9,847 bases of DNA from JBPCRW01 sp050996405 (GTDB lineage: Bacteria; Acidobacteriota; Blastocatellia; Pyrinomonadales; Pyrinomonadaceae), in the NCBI GenBank assembly GCA_050996405.1, contig JBPCRW010000010.1, positions 1 to 9,847 of the forward strand, read 5' to 3'. Shown in pieces: positions 1 through 6,095 of this stretch. Numbering within the stretch: position 1 is the first letter of the stretch; every line of letters starts with the position of its first letter. The notes below the pieces were generated by a model. That model did not search any database. It saw only the letters and a list, made by a program, of their open reading frames with translations, and was not told the DNA's origin. The position numbers and the translations under genes are program-made.

Positions 1-858
1 ATTGTCAATCATCAGGCGCGACACGGCGATGGTTTTCAAATTATCAATCGCATCCGGTCCCGGCAGAGAAGATAAAGCCGTGCCGTTCGGGTAAAACGCC
101 AGCGGAATAAAACATTGAAAGCCGCCGGTTTTGTCTTGCTGCTGGCGCAATTTGACGAAATGGTCAACGCGGTCTTCGATTGATTCGATATGCCCGTAAA
201 GCATCGTCGCGTTCGTTTTCAAACCCGCGCGATGAACTTTTCCCGATAATTCCAACCAGCGATTGCCGTCGCATTTGTGGTCGCAAATCCGCGAGCGAGT
301 CGGTTCGGCAAAAATCTCCGCGCCGCCGCCCGGACATGAATCCATTCCCGCCGCTTTCAGCCGTTCGATAACTTCCTCGTCCGCCATTTTATAAAAACGC
401 GCAAAAAAATCGAGTTCGACCATTGTCAACGCCTTCAAATGCAATTTCGGGAATTCGCGTTTCAAAGAAGAAAACAAATCGGTGTAATACTCAAACGGCA
501 ATTTCGAGTTCAAACCGCCGACAATGTGCAACTCCGTCGCGCCTTCCGCAACGGCGTTTCGCGCAATCTCAATGCCTTCTTGAATGGAATGCGTGTATGC
601 GCCTTCTTGCCGCGCGCGTTTGTAAAAACCGCAGAATTTACAATCGGCAACGCAGATGCTTGTGTGATTAAAATGCCGGTTGACATTAAAATAAGTCGTC
701 CGCCCGTGTTTTTTCCGCCGCACAAAATCCGCCAATTTGCCGAGCGCGTTCAAATCGCCGGTTCGATAAAGCGCAATACCTTCGTCAAAGGTCAAACGCT
801 CACCTCGCTCAATTTTTGCCGCGATTTTGTTTAAATTTGTATCAAATGAAAATTGCAT
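1..858 (-). CDS. mqnE: Aminofutalosine synthase MqnE (radical SAM), 3' end cut by window edge
   Basis: The frame opens at the ATG at 858-856 and stays open for 286 codons to base 1, so the C-terminal part lies outside the window. Family members are about 370 residues from memory. The radical-SAM 4Fe-4S motif is visible as C69-x3-C73-x2-C76 (CVADCKFCGF), followed by PGGGAEIF (176-183), LKTNATMLYGHIE (213-225) and FIPLAF (250-255), all typical of MqnE rather than MqnC. By family knowledge it is a cytosolic enzyme that joins the chorismate-derived enolpyruvyl benzoate and adenosine through S-adenosylmethionine to make aminofutalosine in the futalosine menaquinone route. The start lies 4 bp after the stop of the exported-protein gene, so it is probably the last visible gene of the minus-strand operon whose first gene is mqnP-like. 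Its first 49 codons are duplicated at 2228-2374. Confidence 0.9.
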   Translation of the reverse strand, partial: MQFSFDTNLNKIAAKIERGERLTFDEGIALYRTGDLNALGKLADFVRRKKHGRTTYFNVNRHFNHTSICVADCKFCGFYKRARQEGAYTHSIQEGIEIARNAVAEGATELHIVGGLNSKLPFEYYTDLFSSLKREFPKLHLKALTMVELDFFARFYKMADEEVIERLKAAGMDSCPGGGAEIFAEPTRSRICDHKCDGNRWLELSGKVHRAGLKTNATMLYGHIESIEDRVDHFVKLRQQQDKTGGFQCFIPLAFYPNGTALSSLPGPDAIDNLKTIAVSRLMIDN

Positions 859-862
859 AAAT

Positions 863-1438
863 CTATTTCTTCAAAGTAAGCATTTCTGCTTCCAATTTCT
901 CTGGAATCGAATAAATAATTGCTGTCAAATCGCCTTTCTTACAAGGAATAGAAAAACTTTTTTCGCATATTGTATAAATTAAACCATTTACATCTCGATA
1001 GTCTTTTTCTTCCTTGGAAGAATAGCCTTTATCAGAATAACCACTTCCGCTTCCATGACCGCTAGCAAATAATTTTGGAAACTGAATCTTTTGAAATGGG
1101 ATTCTATTTTTGGGAGTGAGTGTAATCGAATAAAGTTTTCCATAAAATTCTTGTTTGGGAACAAATTTGACTCCATTTTTTTCGATACTTGCAAAATCAA
1201 AATATTTAAAGAAAATATTCCAATCTCTATTGTATTTGCAGGGTTTTTTGCAAGATTCACCAAAAACTCTCTCTACATCTTCTTTTGTAGAAATTCCGAG
1301 CTTTAACTCCTTTAATTTTCCCTTTCCAAAAAACTCATAACCTTTCAATTCATTTGGAAATTGATTATCTTGCGCTGAAATGCAAACGGCAAACGCGAGA
1401 AGAAAAGTAAAAACAATAAAAATTTTCGCTAATTTCAT
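863..1438 (-). CDS. Exported AT-rich protein of unknown function
   Basis: This 191-residue protein has a clear Sec signal peptide: a Lys-containing start, a hydrophobic core at residues 6-20 and a likely cleavage at ISA22/Q23. C19 is not in a good lipobox, so it is probably not a lipoprotein. The mature part begins with NELKGYEFFGKGKLKELKLG and then STKEDVERVFG (50-60), a small 'ST-x-DV-x-x-x-FG' block that recalls short exported proteins seen in Acidobacteriota. Two close cysteine pairs, C63/C67 and C158/C166, could form disulfides in the periplasm, and a Gly/Ser-rich stretch lies at 126-141. I do not recognise a function. It sits 20 bp after vapC and 4 bp before mqnE. Its codons are much richer in A/T than its neighbours and it has no GCGC, suggesting a separate origin. 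Confidence 0.8.
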   Translation of the reverse strand: MKLAKIFIVFTFLLAFAVCISAQDNQFPNELKGYEFFGKGKLKELKLGISTKEDVERVFGESCKKPCKYNRDWNIFFKYFDFASIEKNGVKFVPKQEFYGKLYSITLTPKNRIPFQKIQFPKLFASGHGSGSGYSDKGYSSKEEKDYRDVNGLIYTICEKSFSIPCKKGDLTAIIYSIPEKLEAEMLTLKK

Positions 1439-1458
1439 AAACTCAATCTCTAAATTTC

Positions 1459-1917
1459 TTAATGATTGTTCGGATTATCAACCGTCAAACCTTCGGCAAC
1501 TGCCGCGTCGTTCAAATCCGTGTCGGCGGAAAGCAAAGTTAAAGGCGGCAAACCGAAAGCGATTCTTTCTTTTTCAGTTTCCAAAAGTGCCGCGAGTTGA
1601 ACCGCATCATAGCCGCGCAGAGCATATTTCTTTGCCAGATTTGCCGCTTCATTTATCAAAGTTTCGCTGATTTCCACTTTCTGAAATTCATTCAAATAAT
1701 CGTGTTCAAACGCCAATCTCGCTTTATCGGCATCAATCAGCGAAATATGATTTCCTTTTTCGCGCCGCGTGATTGCCGAAACGAATTCGACAAAAGTTAT
1801 CCTTGCAACATAAACGCGATTGTTTTTCGGATCAGTCGTTGCCGCCAGCCACGCCGAACCCGTTTCAGCAATGTAGCGTTTGACAATCGCGCTCGAATCG
1901 CAAAAGAAAGTCGCCAT
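1459..1917 (-). CDS. vapC: PIN-domain ribonuclease toxin (VapC family)
   Basis: The 152-residue protein carries the PIN-fold acidic set: D7 in FFCDSSAIVKRY, E44 in ITFVEF, D104 in RGYDAVQLA, and D132/D134 in LSADTDLNDAA. Length and order match VapC toxins, Mg-dependent endoribonucleases that cleave tRNA or rRNA when freed from their antitoxin. The ATG at 1917 lies 2 bp after the stop of the putative antitoxin, the usual antitoxin-toxin order with translational coupling. All catalytic residues are present, so it looks intact. The cleavage target cannot be told from sequence. The pair is part of the cargo between the mqnE remnant and the intact mqnE. Confidence 0.88.
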   Translation of the reverse strand: MATFFCDSSAIVKRYIAETGSAWLAATTDPKNNRVYVARITFVEFVSAITRREKGNHISLIDADKARLAFEHDYLNEFQKVEISETLINEAANLAKKYALRGYDAVQLAALLETEKERIAFGLPPLTLLSADTDLNDAAVAEGLTVDNPNNH

Positions 1918-1919
1918 TT

Positions 1920-2192
1920 TTACCTGCGCTCCCGAATAATCGTTTCCGAAATCGGCTCGCCTTCAACCGCGACACGCTTGTAATTTTCGTAACGCGAAAA
2001 ATCCGTGATTGGCGGCGGCGGTTTGCCGATGATTCCCTTTTCGTAAAGATGCCGAGCAAATTCTTCTTCAGTCATTTTAGGCTTTGACTCTTTCGTTTCC
2101 AAAAGCGAATTAACTAACTCACGAACTTTTCGCAAATCTTCCGACGATAGTTGTTTCACTTCATTTTCTATCTGTTCAACCGTAACCTGCAT
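1920..2192 (-). CDS. vapB: VapB-type antitoxin
   Basis: The protein has 90 residues from the ATG at 2192, chosen because GGAG at 2202-2199 is a good Shine-Dalgarno site 6 nt upstream. An ATG at 2204 would add four residues (MEKV) but has poor spacing to any purine-rich site. The N-terminal half (VEQIENEVKQLSSEDLRKV and onward) is helical and charged, probably the dimer or DNA-binding part. The C-terminal tail, ITDFSRYENYKRV followed by GEPISETIIRERR, resembles the toxin-wrapping ends of antitoxins paired with PIN toxins, whose Arg-rich end occupies the active site. It lies immediately upstream of vapC (2-bp gap). The assignment rests on position, size and tail. No operator palindrome is obvious upstream, where sequence runs directly into the mqnE remnant. 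Confidence 0.75.
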   Translation of the reverse strand: MQVTVEQIENEVKQLSSEDLRKVRELVNSLLETKESKPKMTEEEFARHLYEKGIIGKPPPPITDFSRYENYKRVAVEGEPISETIIRERR

Positions 2193-2198
2193 AACTTT

Positions 2199-2202
2199 CT
2201 CC
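2199..2202 (-). promoter_or_regulatory. Shine-Dalgarno site deciding the vapB start
   Basis: GGAG on the minus strand with a 6-nt spacer to the ATG at 2192. It lies inside the first codons of the longer reading (ATG 2204), so it favours the shorter antitoxin. Confidence 0.5.
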
Positions 2203-2212
2203 ATCTCTTATT

Positions 2213-2374
2213 TCACACAAAACTTGTCTTTCGCCGCACAAAATCCGTCAATTTGCCGAGCGCGTTCAAATCGTCGGTTTTATAAAGCGCAACGCCTTCG
2301 TCAAAGGTCAAACACTCATTCGTTTCAATCTTTTCTGAAATAAAATTTAAATTATCATCAAATGAAAATTGCAT
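2213..2374 (-). pseudogene. Truncated duplicate of the mqnE 5' end (53-codon remnant)
   Basis: From the ATG at 2374 the first 49 codons align without gaps to the start of the intact mqnE at 858. Both begin MQFSFD, both share LTFDEG, and both contain DLNALGKL followed by DFVRRK; by eye 39 of 49 residues match. Similarity stops at about base 2228; the frame then continues with TSFV and a TGA at 2215-2213. None of the radical-SAM cysteines is included, so it cannot be an enzyme. The ATG follows the endonuclease stop by 3 bp, the same arrangement that the intact copy has with the gene before it (4 bp). The differences cluster at residues 7-21, which points to divergence between two alleles, not a fresh duplication. 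It may still be translated as a short peptide. Confidence 0.88.
2228..2374 (-). repeat. Direct repeat: mqnE 5' segment, second copy at 712-858
   Basis: About 147 bp of near-identical, ungapped sequence in the same orientation, offset by 1516 bp from the intact gene (712-858). The segment nearest the centre, encoding DLNALGKL and DFVRRK, is almost identical at the base level, while codons 7-21 differ more. The repeats bracket vapB, vapC and the exported-protein gene. Confidence 0.85.
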
Positions 2375-2377
2375 ATT

Positions 2378-3439
2378 CTAAATTTCCCAAAATTCGGGAA
2401 CTTCTAAACTCTTATAACCGCGCTCTTCTAAAAATTCCGCCAAAGTTGTCGAAAATGGGAATTCGGCTTCAAACCCTTTTAATAATCTTTCAAGTAAAGG
2501 CTTCGCAAGTTTGTCGCTAAACTTTCCGCGCAGACATTTCCCATACCATTTTACCAAATCGGATTCTTTAACGATTCCGCGAACTCGCACGCCGTAGCCG
2601 ATTTGCCTTAAAACTGTTTCGATGACTTTAGCTTCAGCATCTTTGCAAACAATTACAATCGAATCACTTTCAACTTGGGCGGCGATGCTGCCTGCAAGTT
2701 TTTCGTTTAAAGTCAGATGTTTGACCTGCACGGCAACGCCGAAATTCGCCCACATATCCAAACCTCTGTCGGCGGCATTGGTTACGCCGACGCGGAAAAT
2801 ACGCGCCGTTTGTTCCCACGAAAGATTGTTTTCATCAACGCCGAGCAAAACTTTTGCTAAATCCGAAAATTCCTGCAAAATCGGTTTTGAATTTTCCGAA
2901 ACGCTGACTTTTACTCTTGCTTCCAAAGCGGAAATTACTGTTTCAAACAAACTATAAACGACAATTTCATAAGCCTTGTCAATACTTCGTCTGATGCCTG
3001 ATTCTTTGATGAAAAGTTCCAAAAGATTTTCGAGTTTAAAACTTTCGGGCATTGCGTCCTTGATTGCTGAAATTACGCCTGAAACTGTTCCTTGTCTTTC
3101 TCCGTAACGCGCATAAATATAGTTTTCAACCGCGCCGCCCGTCGCTCTATTTTCTGCGTCGAGAACAACTAAAAATTCAATCGGCATCGCCGTTTCACTC
3201 CAAACGTCGTGCTGATAGCGCGCCGAAGATGTCGAAACTTTTCCGGCGAGTTTTTGTGTAACTTTGTTTCGCCAGCGCAAAGATGGATTTTGAAAAGTTT
3301 CGAGTTTTGAAATATCAAAATCGCCAACCGCGCGCGAACGATGCAAAACTTCGGCAATGTGAATCGGTTTGTATAAATCAACCCGGCTTTTACCGATGAT
3401 TAAATCTAATCTTATTTTGGCTTCTTCAATGGTCGGCAT
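2378..3439 (-). CDS. HaeII-type type II restriction endonuclease
   Basis: The 353-residue protein matches my memory of R.HaeII (about 350 residues) along its length: early AKIRLDLIIGKSRVDLYKP, KVSTSSARYQ (67-76), RSIDKAYEIVVYSLF (151-165), then FRVGVTNAADRGLDMWANFG (215-234), QVKHL (238-242), IVIVCKDAEAK (261-271), and EFLEERGYKS near the end. D228 together with Q238-V-K240 is a plausible PD-(D/E)xK-like metal site, which is inference. HaeII cleaves RGCGCY, so the same target is predicted. The ATG at 3439 is preferred because it gives the expected N terminus; a TTG at 3445 would overlap the methyltransferase stop. It follows the methyltransferase by 2 bp and should be co-translated with it, methylase first. 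It looks intact. Confidence 0.85.
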   Translation of the reverse strand: MPTIEEAKIRLDLIIGKSRVDLYKPIHIAEVLHRSRAVGDFDISKLETFQNPSLRWRNKVTQKLAGKVSTSSARYQHDVWSETAMPIEFLVVLDAENRATGGAVENYIYARYGERQGTVSGVISAIKDAMPESFKLENLLELFIKESGIRRSIDKAYEIVVYSLFETVISALEARVKVSVSENSKPILQEFSDLAKVLLGVDENNLSWEQTARIFRVGVTNAADRGLDMWANFGVAVQVKHLTLNEKLAGSIAAQVESDSIVIVCKDAEAKVIETVLRQIGYGVRVRGIVKESDLVKWYGKCLRGKFSDKLAKPLLERLLKGFEAEFPFSTTLAEFLEERGYKSLEVPEFWEI

Positions 3440-3441
3440 TT

Positions 3442-4428
3442 TCAAATTTGCGTGAACAGCGATTCTTGTATCGCAGCTTTCGGTTTAATAATTTGTGCTT
3501 GCGTCGGCTTCTCCAAAGCCTCAAAAACCGAACGCAAAACCGCTTCGACGCACGGAATCGCCACCGAATTTCCTGCAAGTTTTCGCATCGCCTGATAACC
3601 GACGACGATTTTGTAACTTTCGGGAAAACCTTGCAGACGCAGCATTTCGCGTTCAGTCAAACGCCGTTCGCCATTGACGAGCAAATAATTGTAAGACGCG
3701 CCCGAACGCAGAGCGCACGAATACCGCAAAGGGCTGATATTGCCGCCTTTGTTTTCGTGCCAGATTGTTAAATCGTCGTTGATGATTTTATTTTCGACAC
3801 TTCGCAACCTGTTTCCCTTAATCTTTTCCGAAGCAAAATAATTTTCCGCGACTTTTTTTTCCAAAACTTCGCGCAAAGGTTTCATCGGTATTTTATTTAA
3901 TTGCCAGACAAATGAGCGCGGCTCACGAAAACCGACGATAAAAACCCGTTCGCGTTTTTGCGGCAAACCGAAATCGAGCGCGTTCAAAATTTTGTAATGA
4001 ACTTGAAACCCTAGATTTTCGAGCGTTTCAATAATTCGATGAAAAGTTTTGCCGTGGTTATGTGAAACGAGTTGTTTGACGTTTTCCAAAACGAATGCCT
4101 TCGGTTGTTTCGCTTGCAAAATTCGCGCAATGTCGAAAAACAAAGTCCCGCGTGTATCTTCAAAACCTTTCTGGTCGCCACAAATGCTGAACGCCTGACA
4201 CGGAAAACCCGCCAACAAAATGTCGTGTTCGGGTATATAGTTTTCGTGAATTTTCGTAATATCGCCGAAAGGTTTCTTGCCGAAATTCGCTTCATAGGAT
4301 TTTTGCGAGTCCGCGTCAAAATCGCACGAAAAAACACATTCGCCGTCTTGCCGCAGTTTTTCAACAGCAGTACGAAAACCGCCAAGTCCGCAGAAAAGGT
4401 CAATAAATTTTATGTTTTTAGTATTCAT
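3442..4428 (-). CDS. C5-cytosine DNA methyltransferase of the HaeII/HhaI group
   Basis: The 328-residue protein has the m5C motifs in order: I at 8-19 (FIDLFCGLGGFR, AdoMet binding), IV at 75-80 (FPCQAF, catalytic C77), VI at 115-117 (ENV), VIII at 157-166 (QKRERVFIVG), IX around 257-269 (LTEREMLRLQGFP) and X at 286-293 (GNSVAIPC). The N-terminal half is strikingly like M.HhaI as I recall it (GFEDTRGTLFFDIARI, HDILLAGFPCQAFSI), which fits a GCGC-centred target. The target-recognition region lies between VIII and IX and differs from HhaI. It would protect host DNA by methylating a cytosine in the endonuclease site. The ATG directly follows the stop codon of the upstream caspase-like gene with no gap, and its own TGA is 2 bp from the endonuclease ATG. 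Confidence 0.93.
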   Translation of the reverse strand: MNTKNIKFIDLFCGLGGFRTAVEKLRQDGECVFSCDFDADSQKSYEANFGKKPFGDITKIHENYIPEHDILLAGFPCQAFSICGDQKGFEDTRGTLFFDIARILQAKQPKAFVLENVKQLVSHNHGKTFHRIIETLENLGFQVHYKILNALDFGLPQKRERVFIVGFREPRSFVWQLNKIPMKPLREVLEKKVAENYFASEKIKGNRLRSVENKIINDDLTIWHENKGGNISPLRYSCALRSGASYNYLLVNGERRLTEREMLRLQGFPESYKIVVGYQAMRKLAGNSVAIPCVEAVLRSVFEALEKPTQAQIIKPKAAIQESLFTQI

Positions 4429-4983
4429 TTAAACAATTTCGGGAAACACTTTAAAGCCCGTCAACTCCGCCAAATCCGGGTATTTATTCAAAAGATTGCG
4501 GCAGGCGACTCTTGGACTTTTAAAAACGTGAAACGCCTGAAAAAGTAAAAGTTCAAAGGCGGATGATTCAATCCAATCCACGTCGCGCGTGAAACCCGTG
4601 ACGAGCGAAACATTGGTGCGTTCGACAAATTCCGTGACGGCTTTCGGTTTTCGCAAGGTGCTGCACGTTCCGAAATGAATTATCCAGTTGGCGAAACGGC
4701 AGTTCATCATATCGCTTAATTCTTCGAGGCTTAATTTATCGCTGTGCAGATGGATTTTGCCCGGGGATCCGTGAAAGGCGAAATACAAAATGCCGTAATT
4801 ACGTTTGCACAAAAGATTTAAATTATATTTCAATTCCTCGCGCGTATTGCACGTCAGATGACTGAATTTCGCGCCCTGCGTTTTGGAAGTCAGTTCGAGC
4901 GTCGGCAGCACGTTCAGGCGATTTTCCATCCGCTTGTTCCAGAGCGATTCCAGACACGCGATATTTCTTTTGCGCGAAGCCAT
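4429..4983 (-). CDS. Caspase/CHAT-like protein of unknown function, coupled to the R-M genes
   Basis: A 184-residue protein without signal peptide or membrane segment. The core reads GILYFAFHGSPG (64-75), LSLEELSDMM (84-93), NWIIHFGTCSTL (99-110), then LVTGFTRDVDWIESSAFELL (127-146). A strand followed by HG, and a second strand followed by GTC, gives a possible His71-Cys107 pair, the layout of caspase-like/CHAT cysteine peptidases. The VDWIESSAFE block recalls a family of uncharacterised bacterial proteins (DUF6642-like, from memory). It begins 6 bp after the prenyltransferase stop, and its TAA abuts the methyltransferase ATG directly. It could be a defence effector linked to the R-M system, or an unrelated passenger of the mqnP operon. 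Proteolytic activity is inference; no Shine-Dalgarno site is obvious. Confidence 0.6.
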   Translation of the reverse strand: MASRKRNIACLESLWNKRMENRLNVLPTLELTSKTQGAKFSHLTCNTREELKYNLNLLCKRNYGILYFAFHGSPGKIHLHSDKLSLEELSDMMNCRFANWIIHFGTCSTLRKPKAVTEFVERTNVSLVTGFTRDVDWIESSAFELLLFQAFHVFKSPRVACRNLLNKYPDLAELTGFKVFPEIV

Positions 4984-4989
4984 AATTTT

Positions 4990-5862
4990 TCAAAACTTGG
5001 ATGCGAAAACCGCGCCGCCGAAAGTTAAAAATAAAATCACGCTGACGAAGGCATTGGTCGTAAAAAACGCCGCGTTCATTCGTGATAAATCGTTTGGTTT
5101 GACTAAGGTATGCTGATAAATCATCAATGCGCCAACGGCGAAAACTCCGATTAAAGCCAGCCAGCCCAAATTTGTTTCGAGAAAAAGTAAAACTAAGACG
5201 ATAAACGCTTGCAAATGAAAAAGACGCGCAATCCACAGCGAATTTTTAATGCCGAAACGCGCCGGAATCGAACGCAAGCCCGCTTTCCGGTCAAACTCAA
5301 AATCCTGACAGGCATACATCACGTCAAAACCCGCCGTCCACATCATCACTAGCAGCGACAATAAAATTGGCACGGGCGACGCAATCGCGCCGCGCACGGC
5401 AATCCACGCCGCCATCGGCGAAATCGCCAGACTCCAGCCGAGAATCAAATGAGCGAAACTTGTAAAACGTTTCGCGTAGCTGTAACCGAGAATACTCACG
5501 AGCGCGACGGGCGACAGCGCAAGCGTCAGCCAGTTCAGCGAATAAGCGGCAATCTCAAATAAAATAATCGAGGCGATAAAAAACGCCCACGCGAAATTTA
5601 CCGAAAGTTTTCCGGCTGGCAATTCGCGTTTCGCGGTGCGCGGATTCTCCGCGTCGAATTTTCTATCAATAATCCGATTAAATGTCATCGCCGCCGAACG
5701 CGCGCCGAACATCGCCGCCGTAATCCAGAGAATTTGCCACGCGCTCGGCAAACCGTCCGCCGCCAGAACCGCGCCCAAAAACGCGAAAGGAAGTGCGAAC
5801 AAAGTATGCTCGAACTTTATCATCTCAAGCGTCGTTTTTAATTTTGTCCAAAAGCCGTTCAT
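4990..5862 (-). CDS. mqnP: UbiA-family prenyltransferase, probably MqnP of the futalosine menaquinone pathway
   Basis: The 290-residue polytopic membrane protein has both Asp-rich UbiA motifs: N62-RIID-RKFD (62-70) and D180 ... YACQD-FEFD (183-191), which bind Mg and the prenyl diphosphate. Hydrophobic segments fill the intervals (about 22-40, 43-60, 92-135, 138-180 and 205-285). Length and motif wording fit the 4-hydroxybenzoate-polyprenyltransferase-like proteins that attach the isoprenoid chain in futalosine-route organisms. Because mqnE lies downstream on the same strand, MqnP is preferred over UbiA of ubiquinone synthesis, but substrate cannot be read from sequence. It is the first gene of the minus-strand string. 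No clear Shine-Dalgarno site precedes the ATG, and a heptamer repeat/hairpin runs right up to it. Confidence 0.85.
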   Translation of the reverse strand: MNGFWTKLKTTLEMIKFEHTLFALPFAFLGAVLAADGLPSAWQILWITAAMFGARSAAMTFNRIIDRKFDAENPRTAKRELPAGKLSVNFAWAFFIASIILFEIAAYSLNWLTLALSPVALVSILGYSYAKRFTSFAHLILGWSLAISPMAAWIAVRGAIASPVPILLSLLVMMWTAGFDVMYACQDFEFDRKAGLRSIPARFGIKNSLWIARLFHLQAFIVLVLLFLETNLGWLALIGVFAVGALMIYQHTLVKPNDLSRMNAAFFTTNAFVSVILFLTFGGAVFASKF

Positions 5863-5917
5863 TAAATTTGGGATTTAGGATTCAAGATTCTGAATTCTAA
5901 ATTCTGAATCTTGAATT
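5862..5917 (-). repeat. Degenerate 7-bp tandem repeat in the mqnP leader
   Basis: Read on the minus strand from 5917 to 5862, the sequence divides into eight consecutive heptads of pattern RATYNNN, for example AATTCAG, AATTTAG, GATTCAG, AATCCTA. The last heptad touches the mqnP start codon. This resembles the short heptamer tandem repeats described in cyanobacteria and scattered elsewhere; function is unknown. Confidence 0.7.
5880..5916. repeat. Inverted repeat / hairpin within the heptamer tract
   Basis: Arms ATTCAAGATTC (5880-5890) and GAATCTTGAAT (5906-5916) are perfect 11-bp complements. One mismatch and then a further 5 bp (5892-5896 with 5900-5904) extend the stem to 16 of 17 pairs around a 3-nt loop. 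In RNA from the proposed mqnP promoter it would fold 18 nt upstream of the start codon. There is no U tract, so it is not a standard terminator. Confidence 0.7.
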
Positions 5918-5945
5918 GATTCATCAAATCCGATGTCGAAGTTAA

Positions 5946-5974
5946 ATTCTAGCAAATTAAAGCGTTTTTTTCAG
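5946..5974 (-). promoter_or_regulatory. Candidate sigma70-type promoter for the mqnP operon
   Basis: On the minus strand, CTGAAA (5974-5969), a 17-nt spacer, then TAGAAT (5951-5946) preceded by TGC, an extended -10. Transcription would start near 5939, giving a leader of about 77 nt that contains the heptamer repeat and hairpin. Matched by eye only. Confidence 0.4.
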
Positions 5975-6024
5975 TTTCGATTGGCAGATTGCGAAAGTTG
6001 TGGTCTTCAAATCGCAAAATGCTG

Positions 6025-6030
6025 TATAAT
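6025..6030 (+). promoter_or_regulatory. Candidate -10 box for the DUF2227-like gene
   Basis: A perfect TATAAT, 66 nt before the ATG at 6096. No convincing -35 hexamer lies 16-18 bp upstream. The start would be near 6037 and the leader would carry the ACTCGCC repeat. Confidence 0.4.
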
Positions 6031-6050
6031 TTTCGTAGCTTTAATCTTTG

Positions 6051-6089
6051 ACTCGCCGAAACTCGCAACTCGCCAAACTCGCCAAACTT
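6051..6089 (+). repeat. Short tandem repeat ACTCGCCAA in a leader
   Basis: Four imperfect units: ACTCGCCGAA, ACTCGCA, then two exact ACTCGCCAA copies, followed by a partial ACTT. The tract ends 7 bp before the ATG at 6096 and lies between the TATAAT and the gene. It is open in frame from a TTG at 6048, but that extension looks like translated repeat and not protein. Confidence 0.7.
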
Positions 6090-6095
6090 AAGAAT

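Noticed and set aside
510..834. Open frames on both strands within 423-834
   Set aside because: They lie inside mqnE, whose radical-SAM motifs read cleanly in another frame; their proteins look like out-of-frame translation.
2200..2400. Transposon ends or target-site duplication around the cargo
   Set aside because: No terminal inverted repeats, transposase or integrase were found; the repeat is a coding mqnE segment, better explained by recombination.
3440..3445. TTG start for the endonuclease at 3445
   Set aside because: The ATG at 3439 gives the N terminus expected for the HaeII family and avoids the overlap with the methyltransferase stop.
4011..4548. Open frames on either strand overlapping the methyltransferase start
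   Set aside because: The methyltransferase motifs I-VI occupy this DNA; the alternative frames have no recognisable domain.
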